Assembly (NCBI RefSeq): GCF_020283565.1
Contig: NC_060062.1
Coordinates: forward strand, 25,542,251 to 25,606,250
Direction of reading: 5' to 3'
From: Trifolium pratense
Taxonomy: Eukaryota; Streptophyta; Magnoliopsida; Fabales; Fabaceae
Length of the DNA: 64,000 bases
Under the pieces are notes generated by a model. It saw only the letters and a list, made by a program, of their open reading frames with translations. It was not told the origin of the DNA and ran no database searches. This document shows positions 12,595 through 24,956 of this stretch, piece by piece. A program made the translations under genes and the position numbers. Each line of letters begins with the position of its first letter. Positions within the stretch are counted from its first letter, which is position 1.

Positions 12595-12636
12595 TTTGCA
12601 ATTAGCTAGTGAATGTGTATTAGAAGTAGAAAACAA

Positions 12637-14403
12637 TATTCTAGTGCTTGTTTTGAGCTATAATTTATCGATATAAAACAAAAGTATATGTAATAAGAAA
12701 ATTGATATATTGTCCTCCTTAATTTATATTTTAAAAATGTTGCTTTAGTACAGTATGAATCCGCGTGAAAATGTTTGTTTTTGTGGTAAATGGTACGCTT
12801 GAAAATAACATGGACGTGTGAATTGGGGGCTAAGGTTCACTAGGAAGGAATAGAAGTATTATATGGATAGCAATAATCAAAATTATTATATTAAAATCAT
12901 CATTGAGTACACGATTTGGTACCACACATATGGGATTGGATTGTCACGCAATAACTGTCCTAGTCGTCTGATCTGGAACCGACGATCGAGATTGTTTATG
13001 ATTGATTTTACGATTGTGTGATCTGAACCGTCTGATTTAAAATCAACGATCCAGATCTAAAACAGTGTGAAACTGCGTGCTGCTTGTACAATAGCAAATC
13101 GAGGTCGGTCCCCATACATATAGCCTAATATGCAAGTTGGGCACTGATAGCGATTTATTGCAGTAAAAAAACTTTTTACCGTTATATTGTAGCTATTGAT
13201 GATAAATTAGACGGTTCAGATTAATGCAACTCTAAAATTGCTCTAAACGATCTTGACTTTAGATTTTAAATCAGACGGTCATGATACAAAACAGTCTGAA
13301 AAAACTGTGTATTTTGACAACAGCAAATCATGTTCGGTTGGGGACTATGGCATATTGTTGGGTGACTGAATTGGAATGGAAGACTTGACTTTAAAGAGTA
13401 AACGTTTCACTAAAGAGTAATAATAATTATAACCGGAAGATAACATAATTGTTAATGCGTTATGCGTTTATTATATTACTTACTCTTTGTTTGGATAGAT
13501 CTCATCTCAAGAACATGGCAAAAAAGTCAAATTATTTAGTTGCCAAATTCTTCCATTGTCTCATTATTTTTAGAACTTTAAGGGCCCGTTTAGTGTGCAT
13601 GATAGGATAAAGATAAGATATGATAATAAGTTGGATAAGAATATGATTGAATAGTGACAGGATAAACACATATCTTATCATGTGTTTGATGCACATAGAA
13701 TAAGAAAGATGATATCATTATTTTATCATATCCCGTGTTTAGTGCACACTTGATATTGACATGATAAAATACATGTTATATTTAAATGACAAAATTATTC
13801 TTGTGAACATAAAAGGGTCATAACTTTGACATAAACATAAATATAAATCAATCATTAGGAACAAAATATTAAAAAAAAAAGTTTGTGAAGATGAAACATC
13901 CCATTTCTATTTTTAGAGACTAAAATAAAAAAATTCACTATAATTTTAAGCAAGAAAAACTTTTTTTTTATTTTTTAAAAAATATAACAAATAAACCACG
14001 AATTAACATTTTAATCAAATAAAACAATTACAGTATAGTAATCAATGACAAATATAAATACATAGTATTATAAAAAAATTTACTGCAAGTTCGACTCCGT
14101 TCATGACTTATTCTCAGATCTTTTACTTTCAATCATAAATAATATTAAAAAAATATCGCATAGTTATTATTTTATTTCAAAGTTTGATATTAAAAATGAT
14201 TTAACAATATTAGTTTTCATAAAACAAAATTGCCAAACAATAATTACTTGCATATATGTTAACCAACAACATTTTCAAACAATATACCATGCATTTATTG
14301 AAACCAACTACAAACACAAATTGTTATCACAATACATTGCAATTGATGGATTAAAAAAAAAACACATTGAAAATAAATTTTCTTATCACAGTATCAATTA
14401 TTC
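12637..14403. other. Intergenic region with degenerate repeats
   Basis: No gene is seen. Between about 12930 and 13360 two degenerate monomers share the phrases CGTCTGATTTAAAATC, AAAACAGT and (A/C)AGCAAATC, partly as inverted copies, which suggests a decayed non-autonomous transposon. At about 13582 an AGGGCCCGTTTAGTGTGC end followed by GATAAGATA-type repeats resembles one end of a common MITE, but the other end was not found. Upstream of RLK-1 nothing resembles the promoter shared by RLK-2 and RLK-4. The same sequence lies at 44329-46095. Confidence 0.5.
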
Positions 14404-17400
14404 CTAACATGGAAACTTTGATTTGATCTCATTTAGCTTAACTATAACATCTTTTATCAGCATTCGATGAGTAGGAAACTCTTCTGAACATGCAACTCCA
14501 ATTCCAGCAAACATCACCAAACACTTTTTGATTTTGTTTTCAACAATTCCTGTTTGATCTTCAACAAATGGTAAAAGCAAATGTGAATCTACTATCTCAA
14601 GGATTCCTTCTGGAATTTTCATCTTGCAAAATTTGTGTAGGCTTAGATTCTCATTAAACATGTTATTTATCGGCCTCTTTCCGGTGAGCATTTCTAAAAG
14701 AAGAATCCCGTAGCTGTAGATATCTCCCTGGAGTGATACTTGACCACCTGCTCCATACTCTTTTCAACCAACAATTTCAAATATTTAGGAAAAATTGAAC
14801 AAAATGTAACACTTTAATTAAAAGAATTTGAATGAGATTATTGTCAAAGTCAGGACTAAAAAATTTGAGTGGCATTGCTAAAAAAGTAATTACTTTGAAA
14901 TAGTACACGTTGTAATAATTTCTATATAATCTAAACAAGAATAAATTATCATGGCTAACAATTTGATGGATAGTAATAAGCAAGAGATATAAAGAACTTA
15001 CCAGGAGGAACATATCCTATAGTTCCCTTAATTATTGTGGAGGAACTAATTTGATCATTAGTTGAATGTCCTATCCCTCCATGAATGAGCCTTGCTAAGC
15101 CAAAGTCTCCCAAGTGGGCTATAAAGTCATCATCAAGAAGAACATTGCTTGGCTTAATATCACAGTGAACTACGGCTTGCTCTGTATCATTGTGTAGATA
15201 ATCAAGTGCATGAGCTACATCAAGAGCAATGTCTACCCTTTGTTTGAAGCTGAGATAATGATTGCCAGACTCTTCACTATCATACAATAACTTTTCTAGA
15301 CTCCCATTAGGCATGAACTCGAAAACTATAGCTTTAAAGTCTTCACCATTATAATCAACACTTGAACAACAAGTTAGGACCTTGACAAGATTCCGGTGCT
15401 TCATATTTGCTAGAGCTTTGCATTCTGCCATGAAACTCTTTGCTGCTCCACGTGTTTGAAGATTCAACACCTTTACAACGATAGGTCTTTCAAAGTGGAG
15501 AAGTGATCCTTTGTAAACAGATCCAAAGCTTCCTGCTCCTACCAAGTTAGATGAAGAAAAACCATTGGTTGCTTCATGTAATTCACCATAAGTAACCCTC
15601 AAGTTCCCGTTTTGCAAAGATGGTGAAGAAGGTAACCTTTTGGTTTTTCTCGTAAGGAAATGGACAGTTATAAAAGCTATGAAAGAGAACAAAATCCCAC
15701 CAATTACACTAATGAGGATAAGTTTCTTTTTGAGAGATTTTTTGTGTTTCTTGGAAGGCGCCCTAAAACATTTAGGAAGCTTCAATTGAGGTATCCCTCC
15801 ACAAAGATTCTTATTTCCAGTTAGTGAAATTCTTGTGACATTGCTAAAGACACCTCCTATGGGAACCTCACCATAGAGATTGTTAAATGATAAGTCCAAC
15901 TTATTCAAAAATGTTAGATTTTCTAGTTCAAATGGGATTATGCTTGAGAAATTATTGTTAGAAAGGTCTAGGATTTCAAGTGATCTTAAAGAGGAGCCCA
16001 AGAACAAAGGTATAGTTCCATGGAAGAAGTTTCCACCCAACACAAGTTGTGTCAAATCTATGCAAGAAGCTAAATCGTTAGGAATTTCACCAGACAATTT
16101 ATTTAAGCTTAGATACAATTGCGAAATATGTTTCAAGTTACCAAACTCTGAAGGAATAGGGCCGGTGAAGGAGTTGTTGGACAAGCCAAGATAAATTAAA
16201 CCATCTAGATAGCCAAATGTTTGATCCGGAATATGACCACTCAATTTGTTACTAGAGAAACTTAACTCCTGCATTTGGGTGCAATTTCTTAATGAAATTG
16301 GAATGCTTCCTTCCAATTTGTTTCCAGATAGATCTAGTTGGGATAACATAGTAAGATTACCAATGACTATAGGGATGTAACCAGATAATTTGTTATCTTC
16401 AAAGCCCAATGATCCTATATCCTTAAGCTTTCTTATTGAATCTGGAATTGTTCCCTCTAGGAAATTGTTTCCAATTTCTAAGTCAGTTAAACCAATTAGT
16501 TGTCCAATTCTTTCTGGTATCACTCCATGTATTTGATTATATTCCATATGAAGCAAACTGAGATGGGTGGAAAAGTTTCCTATAATGTTCGGCAACACAC
16601 CACCAAATCCATTGTCAAAAATATATATCTTTGACAATTGAGTAGAGTTGGTTAGCGATGAAAGAAAATCCAAATCATGAGCTCCTCCACTACCAAAATT
16701 ATTACCTCCGATATTAAACCATTCAAGTTTATTTAATTGACCCAAAGTATGAGGTATTGACCCAACAAAAGTATTGTATGATATATCCAACATTTGGAGT
16801 TCAGTGAGGTTGGATAATGAAGACGGAAAAGTTCCGCTTATTTGGTTGCCTCCAATAATGAATTCATTAAGATTGGGAAAAGCAAGATGCATATTTGATG
16901 GAAGACTATCGAAAAGATTGTTTCCCCCAATATCCAAAACTTGAATATTTGATAGGTTGTAAAGAGAATTAGGGATTTCACCTAACAAATTATTTGAATC
17001 TAAATTCAGTATTTTCAAATTTGACAACCTATCCAAAGAATAAGGTATGCTTCCTTTCAAGTGATTTTGTGCAAGTGATAAATTTTCGAGTGATGAAACA
17101 TTTCCCAGGGAAGATGGAATAGTTCCAAAGAGATTATTGGCACCGAGATTCAACTGAGTAAGTTGCATCATTGACTCAAACCATGTCGGAATTCTTCCAG
17201 AGAGTTGGTTGCTGTGCAAGAAAATTACCTTGATAGCTGTGCAATTTGTGAGCTCCATAGGAATTTCGCCATGAAGATTGTTATCGTTTAAGTTAAGAAC
17301 TTGCAATCGCTTTAAACGACCAATTTGACTTGGAATTTCACCATACAAATTGACATTTTTAAGTCGTAGTATTCTCAGAAATGTTAGATTTCCCACGGAT

Positions 17401-17678
17401 GGTCCAAGAGTACCACTCAATATTTGATTTTCCAAATGCAAGGCAACGACTCTCATATGACGACGACCACATGTAACACCCTGCCATTCACAGAAATGTT
17501 GAGACTCATTCCATGATGGAAGAGAATCTGGTGCACCATTTATAAGCTTTTCTTTCAATGCAAGCAAAGCAAGCTTATCAGTCTCTGTACTCAAAGCAAG
17601 AGCAACTGTTGCAAATGGCATGCAATACACCAATATTTGGAAACAAAAGTAGAGAAGAAACGTCATAAAAGACCTCAT
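14404..17678 (-). CDS. RLK-2: LRR receptor-like Ser/Thr kinase, subfamily XII type
   Basis: Two exons, 17678-15002 and 14759-14404, with a 242-bp intron at the same phase-1 site as its paralogues; the product is 1010 residues. The signal peptide (MRSFMTFLLYFCFQILVYCM…) leads into an LRRNT cap with CEWQGVTCGRR, about 20 LRRs, a membrane segment near 653-675, Lys736 and a non-RD HCD motif (838-840). The DFG Asp is near 858. The ectodomain and promoter resemble RLK-4, while 560 bases of the membrane/kinase region (15272-15831) are identical to RLK-1. So the gene is a mosaic. In exon 2 the usual SPEGD reads SLQGD, a mild change in the activation-segment region. It is intact in frame throughout; ligand unknown. 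Confidence 0.93.
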
Positions 17679-17850
17679 TTTTCTATTGCAGCTTTGATAT
17701 TTTACTAGATATATGCAGCTTTGAGTTTTTATTAGATATATAAAGAGAAGTTTTGTGCACCACTAGGTAAGTGTTTTGTGGTCGAATGTGACAAATGAAA
17801 CCGTCATGGCTAATTCCACGAACGTGGAGAGCACACCATCATTGACTACC
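17679..17850 (-). promoter_or_regulatory. RLK-2 proximal promoter with W-box core
   Basis: The sequence upstream of the ATG shares phrases with the RLK-4 and orphan promoters: TATGCAGCTTTGA, TTAGATATATAAAGAGA, a GTGCAC…TAGG segment and GGAGAGCACAC(C/T)ATC. A TTGACT W-box core is at 17842-17847, about 165 bp upstream of the start. W-boxes are WRKY sites known in plant defence promoters. Function here is inferred from conservation among paralogues. Confidence 0.55.
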
Positions 17851-19384
17851 TAAAAGTTAGATTCCACACATATGATATGACAGAATCCAAACTCCATAGT
17901 ACATATGGGTATAATCGGATCAGAAAAATCCACTTGAACCGTCGATCCAAACCAATCCAGTTCGGCTCATTTGATTCACGAACTAACTTTTTTTTTTGGG
18001 CTACTCCACCAATTTATATGGTTCGAGAGGGTCAGTTCTAACATCAAGTGGTTCACAAGCTGACTTGATTATATATATAACCCTTAAAAATATATTTTTA
18101 AATAACCCTTCAAAAATGATTTTAAATTTATATATTTGATTTTATACATTTATATTTATAGGATTGATATTTTTTTTTCTTCAGATATATAATTAATTTT
18201 ATATATTTAGATAATTGATAATATATATAATACTTTAAAGAAACTAAGACCATCTCCAATGATGTAGTACCTATTAGGTACTCATGGTACTTATTAGGTA
18301 CTATCATTGGAGCAATATCCATTTGAGTAGCTAATATGTACTGGTTCTACAATAAGTATTAGTACTTATTTTGTTTTTGTGGGTCCCATTTATAATGATG
18401 TATAATTATTGGTGAGATGTGTTATTGGTAGGGCCTGTTTAGAACTTTTTAAGAGATGTTGAGTTGGAGGGATTGAGTACTTATTAGGTACTATTATTAA
18501 AAAATTATAAATGAGTGATGTGTACACGGGGTGCAGTTAAGTACTAAAAAATGAGTATCTCCATTGTGGATGCTCTAAGACAAACACTTAACAATAATAG
18601 AAAATGGAAAATAATAGAAAAAAAATTCATGTCGAACTCTTGAGTTGAGTTTCGAGTTGAAAATGAACTGAACATGAACTGAACCTAATGAGCCGAAGCG
18701 AACTGTTCGTGAACTCTAAACGAGCCAAACTCGAGCTTAAAAAAATGTTCGTATCAAACTCGAGCGAAGTTTCGAGTCGAACTAATTCTTATTGAGTCAA
18801 ATCGAGTTCAGACAGGTTCGATTCGACTCGACTCATTTCCACACCTACATGATCTATATGATCAAATAAACTTTTAATATAACGGTAGATTTTATAAAAT
18901 TCGTTATAGTAGTATTTGTAACTTGTACATGTGAAGTCTTTCACAATAGACTTGACCTAGAAGATAATCCTCAAGCTAACTTTAGTCCAATGGACAAGTT
19001 GGGGAGTCGTTGGGGACCATGGCTTGTTGGGTTGACCGACTAGGAATGAAAGACTTATAATAATTATTAATGCGCTTATTTGTTACTCACTTTGTTTCTT
19101 TATCAAAGTTTGTATTAGCTTATTTTTAAAATTATACAAAATAGCTTATGCAAATAAATAAGGTTTTATGTTAATTTATATGTTTCTACTAACGAAAACT
19201 GAATTTTTATAAACTATTTTTTCATAAACTACATTGACAAACTTATAATAATATATGAAAATTTATTTATTTGAGTAGCATAAGCTCAAATATAAACCGA
19301 TGAAAAACGGGCCCTAAGACATTGTCAATCTTCCATTGAACACGATTATTTTACCTCAAGAGCGGACACCTCAAGAGATGCCAC
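17851..19384. other. Intergenic region between RLK-2 and LINE fragment
   Basis: No gene is seen. It holds a Tourist-like MITE (18248-18575) and a stretch at about 18640-18855 rich in TCGAGT/GAACT motifs, ending in CATTTCCACACCTA. That ending resembles the end of an old hAT-type element, but I could not define its boundaries. A CGGGCCC end at about 19310 may be a second MITE terminus. Confidence 0.45.
18248..18575. mobile_element. Tourist-like MITE (PIF/Harbinger type), copy 1
   Basis: A 328-bp element with imperfect terminal inverted repeats (GACCATCTCCAATG at the left, GAGCATCCACAATG at the right, 11 of 14 matching). It is flanked by TAA on both sides (18245-18247 and 18576-18578), the three-base target duplication expected for this superfamily. 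It has no coding capacity. Confidence 0.75.
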
Positions 19385-19842
19385 TCAACATGAACCAGAA
19401 GCATCCGACATCGCATCTTCACCTCGCTTTATTGGACGAGCATAAGAGAGATTGCACCTTAACTCGTAGAAAGAGCATGGGCTATCAGGGTTTTTACCTA
19501 AAAACCATTTTCCGGAGGAAAGTTTCACCTTATCCACAAGATTATCAACCGATGAAGACTCACCGACAAAGATAATATCATTCCGAAAAGTCCAAATAAA
19601 CCACATAACATCATACCATATTAGAACCATACCTAACCATACTTGACGCCCCACATCCATCCCAAAAACCTCATAAACATGCATTAATTAAAATGTTAAC
19701 TACCACAAGGTCTAAAATAATTTTAGTATCTTTACTTTTCTTAACCAGTATGTCAGAAATATTAGTTAGTATTTTCCTTAATTTCTTATTATATATGATG
19801 TTGGGTCTTCATTATATAATAAGATTCTCTTCAAAAAAAAAA
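19385..19842. mobile_element. L1-type LINE fragment, possibly 5'-inverted, copy 1
   Basis: On the minus strand 19684-19385 encodes 99 residues that look like the C-terminal part of a plant LINE ORF2 (…WYDVMWFIWTFRNDIIF…, …FLGKNPDSPCSFYE…). To its right the plus strand reads like a LINE 3' end, with GTTGGGTCTTC, ATAATAAGATTCTCTTC and then A10 at 19833-19842. The opposite polarity of the two parts would fit 5' inversion by twin priming. I could not define a target duplication, so two separate fragments remain possible. Confidence 0.5.
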
Positions 19843-19969
19843 TTTAAAAAAGGTTATTAAATGTGGATAAATTTATAATTTTCTATTAAACTTTATGGTC
19901 TAGGCTTTCGGAAATATAATAAGAAATACACTATAGATTTCATTTAAATGCAAGGAAAATTTTATAATA

Positions 19970-20264
19970 CTCCCTCCAGTTCTTTATATAAGGAACATTT
20001 TGGAAAAAAAAATTGATCTTTTTATAAGAAACTTTGATCAATTTTCAAATGTTTTAAATGTTTGATTTCACTTATGCCCTTATTTATTATGAGAGATAAT
20101 ATTAAAAATAAGTAAGTTAGTTGAATTAAGATTAATTAAATAAGGGTATATATGGAATAAGTTTAAACTTATAGGAGTCTTAAATGAAAATAACTATTTA
20201 CAATGTGGTTTTTTGGTCTGCGTAATTTTTTTAAAGTGTTCCTTATAAAAAGGACCGGAGGGAG
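19970..20264. mobile_element. Stowaway-type MITE (Tc1/mariner), copy 1
   Basis: A 295-bp element with inverted ends CTCCCTCCAGTTCTTTATA and CTCCCTCCGGTCCTTTTTA, flanked by the dinucleotide TA on both sides. These are the hallmark ends and target site of Stowaway MITEs. No ORF. The rest of 20265-21041 is AT-rich, and I see nothing in it. Confidence 0.88.
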
Positions 20265-21041
20265 TACTGAATAAGAAATTATTTAAAATATATGAAAAAA
20301 TATATTTTATACTTTTTTAATTATAGTATTAGAGTATTTAAGACATAAATTTATATTGATTAAAGAAATAGTTGGAATTCCCAAAGTGATACATTCTCTA
20401 AGAAAAATAGAAGTCCTTTCATTAATATTCATTTTCTATATAAAAAAAAAGTAATTTAAACATCTCTTATTAAATGCTAAGAAACTTTAATATAGAAATA
20501 TGTGTCTAAAAATCCGTGTATTCAATTTGATAAAAATCAAAATACTACTTTTTTTCAATATAAGTTTTTCACTTTTGAGTTCCTTAACATGTGCCCTGAA
20601 AGCACATGTTAGCAACATTGTTAAATGCAAAATTTTAATACAAAACTTTTATATTTAATTCTCTAACACTTTATTAATGAAGATCAATGTTTGATTTACT
20701 TAAAGATATCATCATTATACCTATATTTTTGCTTTCAATAAGAATAAAATATCACTTTATTTTATTTTTGAAAAATTTGATATTAAAATGATAAAAGTAA
20801 TAGTTTAAAGTTTTCTTAAACCAAAAAATCGTAACTCTATAACTGAATAAGTGGAGTATTTGGAATTTTAATCACAACTCTTATACATATAATATAAGGT
20901 TCTTATAAACTGAGTAAAGTTAATGACAACAACCAACAACATTTCTTAACAAAACCATACTAACTGAATACAAACACAAATTTTTTCCCACTATATACGT
21001 GGCAAATACAAGACTTGTCCATCATGTGAAGGTAAAAGTGC

Positions 21042-23937
21042 CTAGCAGTGCAACTTTTGTTTAATTTCAAGCAACTTCACTATAACATCTTTAATGAGCA
21101 TTCGTTGAGTAGGAAATTCTTCAGAACAAGCTATTCCTATTTTAACAAACATCACTAGACACTCCCTTATGTTGTTTTCCATAACTCGTTGATCTTCAAG
21201 AAATGGCATAAGCAAATGTGAATCTACTATCTCGAGAATTCCTTCGTGAATTTTCATCTTACAGAGTTTGTGTAGATTTAGATTCTCATTAAACATGGTA
21301 TCTATTGGTCTCTTTCCAGTGACCATTTCCAATAGTAGAATCCCATAACTGTAGATATCTCCCTCTGGGGAAACTAGACAACCTGCTCCATATTCTTTAG
21401 AAGAAAAAAAACAACAATTGCTTAGGAAAAAAGATAAAGATAGCAAACACTTTGAATTGGTATGCCATGAAAATATAAGTTAACAAATAAGTGAAAGACA
21501 GAACTTTACCAGGAGGAACATATCCTATAGTTCCCTTAGTTGTGGAGGAAATAACTTGATCATTATTTGAATGTCCTGTGACTCCATGAATGAGCCTAGC
21601 TAAGCCAAAGTCTCCCAAGTGGGCTACAATATCATCATCAATGAGAACATTGCTTGGCTTAATATCACAATGAACTACGGGTTGCTCTGTATCATTGTGA
21701 AGATAATCAACTGCATGAGCTACATCAAGAGCAATGTCTATCCTTTGTTTAAAGTTGAGATTATGATTTTCAGACCCTTCAATATTGTGCAACATCATTT
21801 CTAGACTACCATTAGGCATAAACTCAAAAACAATAGCCTTGAAATCTTCACCATTATAATCAATACTTGAGCAACAAGTTAGGATCTTGACAAGATTCCG
21901 ATGCTTCATCTTTCCAAGAGCATTACATTCGGCCATGAAACTTTACAGCAACAAGTCTTTCAAAATAAGGAAGAGACCCTTTGTAAACAGAACCAAAGCT
22001 TCCTGTTCCAATCAAATTGGATGAAGAAAAGCCATTGGTTGCTTCATGTAGCTCACCATAAGTAACCCTCATGTTCCCATTTTGCAAAGATGTGGAATAA
22101 GGTAACCTTTTGGGCTTTCTCGTGAGAAAATGGACAAATGTTAAGGCTATGAAAGATATCAAAATCCCCCCAATTACACTGATGACGATAAGTTTCTTTT
22201 TGAGAGATCTTTTGTGTTTTTTAGAATGAGCCCTAAAACACACAGGAAGCTTCAGTTGAGGTATCCCTCCACAAAGATTCTTATTTCCAGTTAGTGAAAT
22301 TGCCGTGACATTGCTAAAGACACCTCCTTTAGGAACCTCGCCATATAAATTGTTAAAAGACAAGTCTAGAGTATTCAAGAATGTTAGATTTTCTAGTTCA
22401 AAGGGTATTGTGCTAGAGAAATTGTTGTTAGAAATGTCTAAGATTTGAAGGGATCTTAAAGAGCCTAAGAACAAAGGTATACTTCCATTCAAGAAGTTTC
22501 TCGCCAACCCAAGTTCGATCAATGTTACACAATTAGCCAGATCCTTAGGAATTTCACCAGACAACTTATTTGAGTTTAGATATAATAATGAAAGTTGCTT
22601 CAAATTACCAAACTCTGAAGGAATGGGACCGGTCAAGGAGTTGTTTTCCAAGAAAATATATATTAAACTGTCTAGATAGCTAAATATTTGATTAGATATA
22701 TCACCACTCAATTTGTTATCAGCTAAGCTCAATTTTTGTAAGTTGGTACAATATCTAAGGGTGAATGGAATGGTTCCTTGCAATTTATTGCCGGGTAGAT
22801 ATAGTACAGATAAGGTAGTAAGATTGCCAATACTTGTAGGAATATTACCGGATAAGTTGTTTTTTTGCATGATCAAATCTACGAGATTATTAAGCTTTCC
22901 GATTGAATGTGGAATGAGGAAATAAAGTCCAAATCGTGAGCCCTTCCACTACCAATATTATTTGTGCCAATATAAAAGAATTCAAGTTTATCTAATCGAC
23001 CCAAAGTAGTAGGTATTGGCCCATTGAAATAATTCTCTCCTATATCAAAATATTGCAATTCAGTAAGGTTCGATATTGAAGAAGGAAAATTCCCAGTTAT
23101 TTGGTTGGCCCCAACGTACAACTCTACAAGATTGGGAAAAATAAGATTCATATTTGATGGAAGACTACCGAATAACTCGTTTTCCCCGAGATCAAAATAT
23201 TCAATATTTGATAAGTTGTAAAGAGAATGAGGGATCTCACCTGACAAATTATTTGAACCAAGAGTCAATTGTTTCAAATTTGACAACATACCCAAAGAAT
23301 AAGGTATGCCTCCATTCAAGTGATTTTGATCAGCAAGGTATAATTTCTGGAGTGATGAAACATTTCCCAAGGAAGATGGAATAGTACCAACTAAATTATT
23401 GGCACCAAGATTCAACTCAGTAAGTTGCATCATCGACTCAAACCATGTAGGAATTCTTCCGATGAGTCGATTCTTGAACAAAATAATTGTCTTGATACTT
23501 GTGCAGTTAGCGAGCTCCATAGGAACCTCTCCGTCAAGATTGTTGTTGTTTAAGTCAAGAATTTGCAGTCGCTTTAAATGACCAACTTGACTTGGAATTT
23601 TACCATGCAAGAATACATTTCTAAGTTGTAGTATCCTGAGAAATGTTAGATTTCCCAAAGATGGTCCAAGAGTACCACCCAATGTTTGATTTTCCAAATG
23701 TAAGGCAGAGACTCTCATGTGACGACGACCACATGTAACACCCTGCCATTCGCAGAAATGTAAAGACTCATTCCATGACGGCAGAGAATCTGGTAAACCG
23801 TCTGTAAGCTTTTCCTTCAAAGCAAGCAAAGCAACTTTATCAGTATCTGAGCTCAAAGAAAGAGCAACTGTGGGAATGAAGTACACCAACATTTGGCAAG
23901 CAAAACAGAGAAGAAAGATGGACATAGAAGTCATCAT
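21042..23937 (-). pseudogene. RLK-3: LRR receptor kinase broken by two deletions
   Basis: Same architecture as RLK-1 and RLK-2 but with two frame-shifting deletions. The first, near 22912-22920, removes about 69 codons (roughly three LRRs) after HDLDF; the frame runs into a stop at 22879. The second, near 21941, removes about 35 bases between the catalytic Lys region (VAVK) and FMAEC. The intron (21395-21509, 115 bp, GTAAAG…AG) and exon 2 (21394-21042) remain intact, and HCD and DFG motifs are kept. From the start at 23937 only a 352-residue secreted LRR protein without membrane segment or kinase can be made. A natural truncated receptor is conceivable but unproven. Both defects are shared by the other copy, so they predate the duplication. 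Confidence 0.88.
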
Positions 23938-24048
23938 TTTGCTACCGGAGAATTTGTTTATTGGTAAATTTTGAGGTATGATTAGAGTTATATAAAGAAT
24001 TTGCTGCAGGAAAATTATGCATTAGAAAAATTGACACTACGTTACTAC

Positions 24049-24518
24049 CAAGGTTTTAAATTGCGGTTGCGGTCGTGGATGTGGTTGCAGTTGCAGTTAT
24101 TGCGAATGCGGTCATTGTGGTTGCTGCAACGGCAATGCGGTTGTTGCGGCGTGAAATCATTTTGATATTTCACAAGCTAGATAAAATGAAACTAGTATGT
24201 AACTACACTATTTAGTTTATTCCATAAACAATAATTTGAATGTATTGAAAATACACGGTTGATAGATTGTTTAAAGTAAGATTTTTCATTAATTTGACAC
24301 AAATTAGGATTTGAAGATGATAAATTTTATATTTTGGTGAGAAAATTTGAACGAACATCGCCGAAAACATCTGATGCGACTTCCGATGCGGTTGTGATGC
24401 GGCCGTACATGTGAATTAAGATCACACCGCAATTTGCGGTGTAATGCAGTTGCGGTGGCTACCGCATCAGCAATACTGCGACCGCAATTGCGGATGCGGA
24501 CCGCAATTTAAAACCTTG
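24049..24518. mobile_element. hAT-type MITE, copy 1
   Basis: A 470-bp element with near-perfect inverted ends CAAGGTTTTAAATTGCGGT, flanked by the 8-bp direct repeat GTTACTAC (24041-24048 and 24519-24526). The eight-base target duplication and the CAAGG terminus fit the hAT rule YARNG. Its interior is made of GCGGTTGCGG-like repeats with no ORF. It lies about 110 bp upstream of the RLK-3 start. Confidence 0.88.
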
Positions 24519-24710
24519 GTTACTACGGTTGAAAAAAAAAATCAATATTATAAAAACTTTGAAAAAATCAATTAAAATAACACATTGAAAAAATTGATAC
24601 TATTTTTGGACTATATTATTTTATTCAACGATTTTGGTAGTACGTAGTTGATATGTGACGTTATGAGAGTGAGTTCTTTAATTGATTGACTTGACTATAG
24701 TTTGTTATTA

Positions 24711-24842
24711 TCTTTTTTTCAAATAGTTTAATGGCTAATTAGAAATTTTATAAGTGATGGATGTCGAGGTTCGAACTCCAATCTCCACATATATTATTTA
24801 ATGTTCGTACTAACTGAGTTAAACTTACGGAAACCTATAAAA
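24711..24842 (-). mobile_element. tRNA-derived SINE, copy 1
   Basis: On the minus strand an A-box-like TAACTCAGTTAG is followed by a B-box-like GTTCGAACC and an A-rich tail (GAAAAAAAGA). The element is flanked by the 10-bp direct repeat TTTGTTATTA (24701-24710 and 24843-24852). At 132 bp it is the size of a plant SINE. It is not a functional tRNA gene, as it lacks a cloverleaf. Confidence 0.65.
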
Positions 24843-24956
24843 TTTGTTATTAGTTGTGGATTTTTACATGGGTTATACTAACTAGTGCACCTAGGGTGAA
24901 AGCACTAGCTAAAGAAACTAAAAAATAAGTTTTACATTAAAAAATATATTTTGTAT

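Noticed and set aside
12595..12636. Upstream Met at 12636 as the RLK-1 start
   Set aside because: The extra 14 residues are polar and precede the signal peptide; paralogues begin at the Met equivalent to 12594, directly before the hydrophobic stretch.
24711..24842. Possible tRNA gene because of A- and B-box-like motifs
   Set aside because: No cloverleaf with acceptor and anticodon stems can be formed; an A-rich tail and flanking direct repeats indicate a SINE.
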